Positions 48,447 to 59,100 of a stretch of DNA of 64,000 nt are shown piece after piece. Origin of the DNA: Neodiprion pinetum. Its lineage: Eukaryota; Arthropoda; Insecta; Hymenoptera; Diprionidae. Each line of letters opens with the position of its first letter. Position 1 is the first letter of the stretch. A program made the translations under genes and the position numbers. The stretch covers positions 9,555,257-9,619,256 of the forward strand of contig NC_060232.1 in assembly GCF_021155775.2 (NCBI RefSeq), in the 5' to 3' direction. The notes beneath the pieces are model-generated. The model searched no databases. It saw only the letters and a program-made list of their open reading frames with translations, and was not told the origin of the DNA.

Positions 48447-51400
48447 ATGTACAATATACTTTTGACGACTCTTATTATAGTTAGTTTAATATTACCGCAA
48501 GTAAATGCATTCGGTAAACGACGTAAAAATAAGTTAACCAACACCGGGAAAGAGCAGAATTTTTACAACCCATTGACCGACTCTAAGGAGGATTTGATCG
48601 ATCCACATTGCAACTGTGGTTCGACAAACTTTGGAATAGTCCAAAAAATTTCTTACCTCCCTGCGCCTTCCTCTTGTGCTCCTGTCGACGTGCGCTTTTC
48701 ATCGGCATGCATTCGCTGCGGTTTGTGTCTCGCAGTGGCGGAACAGGTCAGTCGATTGAACGTTGTGACAATAAGTTGATGGGAAACTCAAGAGTATCAA
48801 ATAATATAAAAGGCAAAACAATGAGTAAACAAACAATTTGCAGAGTTTCGCAAGTTTGGTATTGGGTGCCAAATACGCTTTGTGTTATTTGTTGTATTTG
48901 AAATGATAAATACAAATGTGTACAATACGATACATACTTTCATACGCTCATTTTAGATTAATCAAACATTGATCGATACTCACGACACGATGCAGGCGGA
49001 TCATTGGCTTAGCGATAGCCAGGCGTCTTCTCTATTGAAAGCAACATGCGATCAGGCATTTAGACAGTAAGATTTACAATACCCCGGCAAATATGTAATA
49101 TCTATATACGGGGTACTCCATGTCAAATCGAGACGTCGGTTTTCCTGACCCATTTTAATCTGATTGCCCTTTCACACAATGAAACTACAAATTAAAAAGA
49201 TGAACTTTGAATTTTTTCAGATTTTTTCCACACATGATTTCTTCACGACAACTCATCCAATAAATTGATTTCAACAATGTTTAGATACTTCGCACCTACG
49301 TAGCTTAAAACTTGGACGACATATGAAAAAGTTTCGTTCACAGAAAGTTTAGGTTCTCTCGTGAACTTCTCGAGAGTACTTTTTCGGATTTTTCATAACC
49401 CGTTTCAGTGTAGTTTGGATACAAAATGCGCGCAAATTGATCGTCACTGAAAAGTGCCCTAATCGAATGGGCTACAATTTATACGTAGCGTGCCTTCTTC
49501 AATGGGAAAGGTTTTTGAAAATTTCATAATTGGTGGTGCAGTGGTTCAGAAAATATATCGACAAATATTCACACAGTGCACTACGAAACTTGCAGACAAT
49601 CTTTGGTATTGACAAAGTCATGATGTGTAAAAATTTCAGCCAAATCGATTAGGGCACTATTTTCTTATAGAAGATTATCGAAGATTTTTCATCAAAACCA
49701 TAATTTAACGGGGCACGAAGAATCGCACAAAATTATTTTTCTCTAAATTTCATACAAAGATGCGAAAGTCGTGTACAGAAACTTTTTCCGTATGTCATCT
49801 GGATTTCAAGCTCTGTTAACTGGAAAAAATGAGAGATCATCAAAAGCTCATTTTTCGACTAGCTGTGGTAAGAAAATGCCTCGACAGGAAAATCTGAATA
49901 AATCCAGATTTGATGCTTTCGATACGAATTTCAAGTGAGAGTAAAACGGCGAAAACCTGAAAAGTGGTCATGGAAAAAATCTCATTTTTTCGTACGATTT
50001 AACATGGAATTCCCTATACACCGAGTTTTTCTTTTTTCTACCAATAGTTCCTTTCGCACTTTCATCGCGAATTCCCGTTTAACGCCAGAGCATTAGTCGG
50101 CTATTTTACTTCGCAGTGATATGAATGCATATTTACATATTGCATCTTAAAATTAGTTACAGCTTGCGAGAAATTTACGGTAAGCGTTACATCTGCGATC
50201 GGATTCCAGGCGCTACCCTGGTTGTATCAACCGCCGATGGTCTTTGGGAGAAAAAGTATGGCTAGAATTAATTTTCTTCCATTTCTGTCTGCATATATGA
50301 TTATTTAAGGGGTCACATCACCTTGACCCTCCCTAAAAGATGCACGAATTCTAGATTCTTTTTCTTGGCAACTGTTGCGTACAGTTTATTTACATCCAAC
50401 GGTTCTATTATACTTAATTATAACGACAAGTCATTCAAATTGCAATTGATATTATTGAAAGTTGTAGCCGGTAGAGCAATTTTTACGAAGATCCGCTGTC
50501 ACAGGTCACTCCACGAGTCGGTGATCAGTGAGTTGTGACGGCCACACGGATGGTATGCAATCAAAAAATCTAATATTTTCTTGGATATGAAAAAAGTAAC
50601 TAAAACCGAGCGTAGCACGTTCTATTTTTTTTTTTTTTTTTTTGAAATCTGTAATAATTTATGGGATGGGGGTTGATTCTATGGAAATCAATTCGACAGC
50701 GTAAATTCTCTACAAAAATATTGTTCTACGTACGTATTGCAGTTCTACAGAAGAAAAATCTAGATTTGCTATGGAAATAATCCTGCATGATTTATTTGAC
50801 ATGAGAATTGTTACAGAGAATAATTTTCTGGAGAATATTTTTCTACACAATTTATTTCCACACAACGTTTTACTACAGAATTTTTTAAAATTGAAAAATT
50901 TATCTTCATATTCCTTCTGTGAAATTGGCACCCCATTTTCGGTAATATTGATTTTTGAGTAGTTCAGGAATTACCTCAGAGTAATGGAGTTTATCGTAAT
51001 TTTGAATAACAATTTCAGCTGATCAGGGTTCGAGGAATCATTTTCAAAACATGGAGTGTCAACTTCAGGATGTGCTCAGTTTTAGAAAGCTTCATTTGCT
51101 TAGAATATTCTGGAAATTACTCAAACAGTTCTATAGTTCTATACCTGTGATATTATAGTTCTATGCCGTACTTTGGACGTTGAGAATTGGAAAAAAAAGA
51201 ATTAAATAAAAACAGCAGCTCCTTATTTTCGGTAAATCACTAATTTTTTGCGAGATTTTTTCAATGCGAACGAAAGAAAAGTTGTATAAGATTCCGAAAA
51301 ACACAAAGTTTTGAAGTGACGTTTTTCAAGAGTTCATAAGTTTTGCTTAGAGTTCTGGATATGTTTTCAGGACTTCCAACTATGATTTGCACGACCTTAC

Positions 51401-52561
51401 TTTTCATTCAAAAAGAATTTATAAATTGTCGAAACATTTAGCTTACGGTTGGATCGAGACGATTCATTTGACGTTCCATTAAAACTCTTATTAGAACCCC
51501 CCGAAGTGCTGAGAATTAATTTATTCCTATCATGTTCAATATTTCATTTCTCATGGAATCGAAGCGCCTTCTCAACGTTATAGGACTTGCAAAAAAGAAG
51601 CGGTTTTGTAAAAATCAATTGGTAGACAAAAAAACTGTAATTTTTTTTAAGGTTTTTTTTCTTTGCCACTTATAAAAGGATCTAATCGTCGAAAAAGTAC
51701 TTCAGTTATATAGGTATGTCACTGAATGTAGAAAATAGTAAATTGTAGACTATGTTTCTATATCTGTAATGTTTGCAGACATTTCTAAATTCTATCAATC
51801 GATTACAACCGATTTGTGGATAAGATCATTTTAAAAATTTATGCACGAAAAATCTGAGATTAATTCTCAACAACATCATCGCAACTTTTATTATGACTAT
51901 CTTAACTTTCACACCATCCGTAAATCAGTGTAGAAAATTTTACCTCGTGGCATTTGTCAAAAACATACTAATAGAGCTATTTGCACTTCTGAAAATTCGT
52001 TAATTTCAAAAGTAATTTTACAAAGTTAGCGGAGTTACTCAATTCTCCAAACGAAAAATTTCCACTCATCGTTACAAACATGGTGTTATCAAAATCTATC
52101 ATATGTATCGATCGATAAGAAGTTCAACCTGTGTTTGATTGTTAGAATATTTGAACGATGGGACTGCCTTCATAGGACAATAAGTTTAATAACTGCGAGT
52201 TACTAATTAAATCGTATTTTCAAAATAAAGCTTGAAATCTAAATGCAACGCGTATCTCTTTGCATACGGGCCTCTGAACTTGTACAAAGAATGGCAGAGG
52301 TGGAGCGGATTTGATCGACGTTTACCGGACTTGGCCACAATTCTTTGCAGGTACACCAAATTGCTTAAAATCGATGCGACGATTAGAAATAAAAATGTAA
52401 ACAACAAAGAAGCAAGTCATTTACAATACCGTGTCTACTTTAGAGGAGAAGAAGGCCTTTTTCGTGACTGCAAATGCATCCCCAATGTTTCTCGACCCGA
52501 GGTGACGAAAAGCGGTAGTTTCTTTGCGAAAATGCGAGTCATGGTTGAAATAAAATGTTGA
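48447..52561 (+). CDS. secreted cysteine-rich protein, possibly canopy/saposin-like, 4 exons
   Basis: Exons 48447-48746, 48957-49066, 50163-50255 and 52231-52561 join in phase (CAG|GTCAGT, CA|GTAAGA, AA|GTATGG donors; TTTTAG, TTACAG, ATAAAG acceptors) to encode 277 residues. Residues 1-21 form a signal peptide (MYNILLTTLIIVSLILPQVNA), followed by a basic stretch. Thirteen Cys follow, including HCNC, ACIRCGLC, LKATC, RYIC, SKCNAYL, TILC and DCKC; INQT is a possible N-glycosylation site. The order CxxC, then a helix ending in LxxxCD, then a Cys about 45 residues on resembles the canopy/saposin-like fold, but I do not recognise the protein and this is tentative. Exon 3 could begin 6 nt earlier at a second acceptor (50157). 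In-frame ATGs lie upstream at 48363-48375; 48447 is chosen because it gives a canonical signal peptide. AATAAA at 52671 fits exon 4 being terminal. Confidence 0.7.
49115..50018. mobile_element. ~0.9-kb non-autonomous DNA transposon in intron 2
   Basis: The ends form imperfect inverted repeats: TATACGGGGTACTCCATGTC at the left and, read inward from the right, TATAGGGAATTCCATGTTAA; both then continue as AATCG. Inverted similarity recurs inside: GTGCCCTAATCGAA (about 49,453) against AAATCGATTAGGGCAC (about 49,644), and CGACATATGAAAAAGTTTC (about 49,317) against GAAACTTTTTCCGTATGTC. The element is therefore largely one long imperfect hairpin. No transposase frame is present. It lies in the intron between exons 2 and 3 of the secreted-protein gene. 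Confidence 0.75.
50256..52230. other. AT-rich intron 3 of the secreted-protein gene
   Basis: About 2 kb with no exon-like segment. It contains a T run near 50,627-50,643 and, at 50,690-50,900, loosely repeated TTCTACA(G/C)A and ATTTATTT motifs. No nested gene seen. Confidence 0.5.
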
Positions 52562-52670
52562 CGACCGATTGTATCGTAGATTGTCGAGATATAAGCATCG
52601 ATTCTTTAAGTGATGTTATAGTCTGGTAAGCGCGTACGCTGATTGCGAATTATATGTAATTCTTGTCTCG

Positions 52671-52676
52671 AATAAA
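52671..52676 (+). promoter_or_regulatory. AATAAA poly(A) signal of the secreted-protein gene
   Basis: The hexamer lies 110 nt after the stop codon at 52561 on the same strand. It supports exon 4 being the last exon and implies a short 3'UTR. Confidence 0.6.
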
Positions 52677-53123
52677 CCATAATTTTAGTCTATTTTATGC
52701 ATTCAGAGATATTTAATTTTCACAAAGTTGCGTTCACCTAAGAAGATATTGTGAAATATAAATTTTACTGTATCAAAGTTTGTGCAAGATTTTCTGATCG
52801 TTGTTACAAGTCTGATAAATTTTTAATTTTTTATATTTCTTGTACACGTAGAAGCATACTTTATTCATCGTTGTAAAATAACTAATCGTAAGCAAACTGA
52901 ATCGTGCGCGCTACGAGCAGATCCTTTCAAAAGAACCTCCCAATAAATTTTTGGTTACTCCGAATCCGTATCCGATGTCAGAATTGTTCCATTCAAAATC
53001 GGGCCCCCGTCCCCATTTTGAGTTATCAACGTTCGAGGTCCACAAACGAATGTTCCAAGCAGGAGTACTTAAAATCCGGACGTACCAGAGCGATTCTGAC
53101 ATCAGATTTTGATTCACGAGTCA
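52677..53123. other. convergent intergenic region
   Basis: About 450 bp lie between the plus-strand poly(A) signal and the receptor stop codon. Most is probably receptor 3'UTR. Open frames here have no motif. Confidence 0.5.
52860..52865 (-). promoter_or_regulatory. AATAAA poly(A) signal of the ionotropic receptor gene
   Basis: The minus-strand hexamer (TTTATT on the plus strand) lies about 260 nt beyond the receptor stop codon. It implies that the two convergent transcripts end within about 200 bp of each other. Confidence 0.55.
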
Positions 53124-56100
53124 TTAAACGTGGAAGGGAATAATAGGTTCCGGATTCTCGTTACTGCCGGAAACCTGATCGTCCACAGGGGACAATGCAA
53201 CGTTGCTCCGTCTTCTTGGCGATGATAATTTTAGGCCTGAAAAATCTGACGATCCGACGATACCCGGAGTCGGGAATAACCCGCGGCTCCGAAGTCTCCC
53301 TGCGATGGAAAAATCGCCCCCGGCGCTTGTTCCCTGTAAACCGATTCTCGGTGATCCGACAGCAGCACTCGAGGTGAAAACACGTCGCCCAAGTTCCTGG
53401 GAGAGCACGTTTTCCGAATCCTCAAGGTAATCTTCCTTGACCTTCTTCCGAGAGGTCGATACCGCGTCGTTCGCTTGGCCGTGGCCGTGGCCGTGACCTT
53501 CTCGCCGGTGAACGTGGATCGCTCGGGTGAGTTTTTCTCGAACCGATTTTCGCTGGCTCCAAACTCGTTCGAAAATTCCTAGAGCAAGGGCAGTCATCAC
53601 CCCGGTAACGAGGATGACAAATGCGGAGTAAACGTCGGCCAGACGAGCGCTGTGGAAGGTTGTCGGGGCCTCGCACTGCGGCATTCTCGGCAGCATCCTC
53701 TCGCTTATTCGGCTCAACACTCCGACCTCGCTAATTCGCATTATGCTGTGAAATTAGTTTCGAAATATACAGGAGTTTGACCGAATTCTAAGTTCTATTC
53801 AAGCGTGACTTAGGTCCGAATATTTTTGTATACGTACACCGAGAGAAATTTTCAATTCCGGTTACCGCTTTCATTTTTTACCACAATCGAAAAATGTAGT
53901 TCTAAGTACAAAATGAAAATCAGTTTTCTAGCTGTTACCATTCTTTCTCATTGGTATCACTGTTGCTATATTTTCTTGTAACTGTTGCGAAAATTTAATG
54001 CTTGTGCAACAATAAATTGATGTTAAAGCCTTGTTTAACTAAAGAAAGTAAAGTAAACCGAACAAACTGATTTTGCGTTGCAATTACCAAAAAAGGATCG
54101 AGAACAGCGCAAAATGGTTACGCGTACCTCGTTTTTTGTAATTCCAACAATATTCAAACAATTTTTTTAACGATACCTGGTTTACTGAATTTTTCTGGTT
54201 ACTATGACAAATGAAACTTTTCTCAGTGTAAACTGGATGTCTATAGAGAAAGGGCGGATTTTCGTAGATTGCTTACTATTGCTAATTGTAAATTTTGCAT
54301 GATTATTTCGGGATAAGATTCTTCTATACTTAGAATGAATTCCGAGACTGTTTGTTATTAATTCACTGATTTACGTGCAATAAACCAAACGCTGGTAGTT
54401 TCGTTTCTTTCTGTTTTTTTTTTTTTTTTTTGCCATTGCAGCTAAACCCACTATAATACGTGATTTTTGTATCATACTTTTTTCGTAGTGGTCAGTAGGA
54501 CACGCAGCTTTTACTTGAAACGTTTTTTTTTCTAAAATAGATAGTATATAGAACCGTACATTCGAAAAATGTACTAAAAAATAATTGAATGGAATTTTTT
54601 CTATTGCGAATTGCACAAAAATTATAGTTTATGCAACAGATTGGAAACAATATAGTTATGACTTCACCCATGCTAAAATCTTCCAGCAAAAACACTGAAA
54701 GTCAATTTTGCCTGTAGGAATCGCAACAGTTACTTCGAACAAATTATTAAAAATGTGTCACAACTATTTCGATCTACTGTAAGAAATGTACTTATCAACA
54801 TTTGAAATGAAAATTTAAAACAAAGGCTCGTCACGCTTGAATAAAACCAGAGTACATTTCAACCAACAATGAACCAGCAAGCGCGCATTGTGATCTCGTG
54901 CATATTACAAAATTTATAATCTGATAGTATAGAAAAATGATTCCGACATGTCAACTTGTCGGAGACTGATAAAGACGGTGTATTTGAAGCCGATATTTTA
55001 CTACACGTTGACCATAAGTTAACGAATGTAAGCTAGGTCATCGATTTACAGTCAATAGTGTAAAATTAGTAACTGCAGATTGACTTTTCGTCGGTATGAA
55101 AAAAAAAAAAAAAAATCAAGCAAAACCATAAAGTTGCAAGAATTACAACGTTTTATTATCCTGTATCACATTCATTGTGCCGAGTTCTATACGAAACCCA
55201 AATTTTGTTTCGGCGTTATCTTGTTCTTGACATTTTTGCGGGCATTCGTTGAAATACGATTGACCCAGTTTCGACTGTTGGATTATTGACAGTCGTTACG
55301 AGATCTCTGGAAAGTAGTCACCGATTTGCCCACTTGTTGCCATCTCCAGCAATAACACAGATCATTTTCATTTGTCGGCATTACGCCGGCCTTAATTCGT
55401 CAAAGGCTAGTCGACATTTCGACAAGTTTACTATCCGGATTTGTATAAATTTTCATCAAACGCTTGCGTTAGACAGAAATAATGCACGGTACAATCTTAG
55501 AAGTCCGATTCGTGCGAGACAAGTTTTTCAAAGTTGATAAAATCGTTTACTTTTTCAACACCGAGGCTGTGTAGTTGAATGCTATATTCAAAATTATGAT
55601 TATTGATTGCATCATCGACACTTGTTAGACGATCGCGAAGCTTGCGCACGCTGGTAGCACTCAGAAATTCTCAAGATATACATTCAACTGACAACGATTG
55701 GCGGACTAAGAGCTTCGTAGACGGTTTTATTGACGTGAAAGAAGTCGATGAAGTGGCACCTAGAGTGAAGCGCATACTCGCGGGTAATTCGCGTGCTATT
55801 CGCTCACCTATGAGTGATGATCTTCTTGTAGGGACAGGTGTGGGCCATTGGTAAAGCGACGACTGTGAAGGTCTGGGGAATTACAAGCTCCTTGAGGGAG
55901 CATCGATTGTGAAGAAGAGTCGTGCGGAGAGCCCGACGAGCCAATCTTGCACTTACGAAAAATCCGTAACCACCTTTCGCAGCTTTTTGCAGACCGGAAG
56001 TGGTGTCTACCCCAGCCTCGCGACCATTGAAAGCCTTGATGTACAGCTCACGCAGATTACTGTCGTTTGCATTCTGTTTAAGCAGAGACATCGATTCAAT

Positions 56101-59100
56101 GGACTCAACGGGTTTGCAGCCAATGGAAAGCCAAAATTATATCCCACAGTTTCGGTTGAAATGCTCAATTATCTTATCGAGGAAGATGACAAATTCTTTA
56201 ACCGATGCAGCATAAAATTTCGGGTCTCCACGGAATTTTAGATCTGTGTCAAACGCAAGTCTCACCCGTATATACTCGTCGTCGTTTCCACTGTACCCGA
56301 GTTTGTAGTTGTTGAAAAGAAGGTCCGCCAGTGACTTGATTCCCACAGCTTGTACCGAAAGTATTGACGTGATGAAACCGGCGTACGCGTTGTAAATAAC
56401 GAGTGCAAATATCAGGCAGCTTAAAAGCGCTATCTTTCCAGATGGACTTCGGGGACTCCAAGGTGACCCTGTAAATAGTCCGTGATTTCTGTGCAGGATG
56501 TGTTTTTTGGTGCGTGCGAGTTGGTTTGCTTTGGCAAGCACGTAGAGTTAATTTGCTTTCTAGCACCGGATTGTTAAAATTATACCTGAAATCTGTACGT
56601 TAAAATGCTTGGGATCAGGAGAAGACGGTCAAAACAGCGTTTCAAATCATAAGAATTCACTTGAACACGTGTTGTTCAATAATGGCTGACTCAGGTGTCT
56701 AAAGTTTGAGAAAGGAACTCAACTCGTCCAATTTCCAAATTGCCCACTGTCTGTGACCATACGCGTATTGGTATAAAAGTGCAAATTTGGAGCGAACCTT
56801 GCATGCACATGATGCCGATGCACCATAATCCGGCTTCACCCAATCCAGTATGGGTTTCCGTTTCGTCGCTGAGAGCGAGTTTCCCTGCGTAATTTATTGC
56901 CGTCATTGCTAGCACCATTAGGATGCAGGTAACAGCGACGCATCCTAGCAGTCGATTGTTGAACGGTTGTAAAAAGATATCTCTCATGGAACCAGATTCC
57001 GGGGGATGGAAGTAAATGTTTCTCCTGCAAAACGTTAGTTATGCAGAGTGGACAAGTCACATGAAATACGACAGGGAGTTCAAATCTTTGATAGTAAGAT
57101 CAGTCATCCTTGACAATTAACGATTACTAGTCATTTATTGAATTTTTACTATGTAAGACAGCCTAAAGTAACTTTGAACTATCTACATTTTACTCGACTA
57201 CTTATAAAAAAAAAAAATGGTCGAATTCACCAAACATGGAAAAAGAAATGTTTTGGTCATTAAAGTAAATGTGGTTTCACTTGATAACACAAGTTGTCGT
57301 TATAGCTATTTTTTTGTTGAATCAAATATCAATAACTCTTTCATTGAATCGGAAAAAAAAAACATTTAGTTCGCCATATTTGGTAGATTCAGCAAATCCT
57401 TTCTTTGTATGGACATTACTCCTGATGCACAGTTTCATATTTTCAGCATACGAAGGTAATTCGGATAAAGTGAATCAATTATCTCCGCCATGTTGTAAGA
57501 CAACCTTAGACTTCGCGATCGTTCAAATGCTTGCCTTGCGGAAATGACAATCATAACGTTTCACAGAATATACAAACATTGACTGAATGATGGGATGCGT
57601 GAAGCTCATGCCTCGCTGACGTTCGTCGTTCACGTTTATGTTTCCCAGTCCTATGTCAACGACTCCAGAAACCACATCGCCAAGAAGATGACTCCAAGCT
57701 TTGTTCACCACGGTTCCAAGTTTATCATGGGGCACCAGCTCTATGCTAATTATAATTGATCAATTAGTCGGAATCGGGGCTGAGTGAAGTGATTTCATAA
57801 ATGCGCAATTCCACTAACAATTTGAACGTGTACATTTTTATCCCTCTATTTTGGCATTTTTCAAAATTGCAACAAAAATATTACCTCAATTTCCATTCGA
57901 AACTGTAGAATACGTATTTTTTCAGTATGGAATATATATTTTCTCGTTTTCATTAATTGAGAAAGTGATTGAAAGTGGTCTTTGGAAAGCGATTAGCTAT
58001 TTAGACTAGTCGGAATCCAGTGAAAATCAACGATTGAAAGTGTTTTTTGGTCGTAGATTTCAAATCTGAACACGAGGTTTCAAAATTGAAAACTGCGTTC
58101 TACGTAGTAAGTGGAATTGGCCAATTGCATTTAAAATAGAAAATGGAAAATGTTTGTAAAATATCATTTAAATGGACAAATGTAAACGCGTTCCGAAATT
58201 CTCTTTCAAACGAAAAATGTAAAACGTGTATTCAAATTGAGTTGTAAAATGGAAAATTGGGTATTGTATACTATAACTAATGTACTTTCTAATAATTGAG
58301 ATACGCATTGTTACGCTTATCGATTTATTTCGACAAGCAACTGAAGTCTTTCAAATTATATTCTGTCCTTGACATGTCTCGGGTTGGGCATATAAACATT
58401 ACACTTGTGACGATGTGTATATTTTGATAGACGAAAGTAAGAACCGAAGTTCGGACGGATCAGCGGATCAGCGGATCAGCAAATCGGCAAATTAGTAGGC
58501 CTACGACTTTAGAAGGAGAGAGTTGTGTATGGAGGTGTCAGGAAATCATAAAGTGTGTGAAATTAACTCAAATTCTGATCAGGTAACAAATTCAATAAAT
58601 AACGACGAACTGAAACAATAAAGAAAGTCACACCATTCTAAAATTATAAATACGACACATGAAACACTCTCCCTTCAAATTCTTCGAATAATTGTTCCGC
58701 TCGATTTTATCTGTATACACTTTTACCGTCCGTTTTTATGTTATTGTTATTATTTTGTTTTATTCTTACTCGACTATTGTCTCTTATATCTTTTAACTTA
58801 TGCACCTGTGCCGTCCATTTATATTTTTTAAACTATCAAACCAAGTTTGTTGGGTTGCGACGTGCAGGGACTATAAATTGGGTATTCTGTACTATTAAAT
58901 TATAGTTGACTTATTAAACCAAAACGACCTAAATAAATGCATAATTTTCTCTTTGATCGTCAACAACTTTTTCTCGTAATTGTCTATTTATTTCCCTTTC
59001 TTTTATATTTGACTTGTAATCAATAAACCAAAATTCATTACACACTTGACAGACGGTTTTTCAATTGTGAAGAACAGCAATTTTGAAGCTACTTGAAACA

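Noticed and set aside
53195..53430. Several ORFs over the receptor tail exon
   Set aside because: They are alternative-frame shadows of the last receptor exon, which continues directly from TM3 in its own frame.
56137..56541. 134-codon minus ORF taken as a single exon
   Set aside because: The frame runs through two splice sites. Its last ~40 codons are intron, because the donor CGG|GTGAGA at 56,265 restores the conserved receptor spacing.
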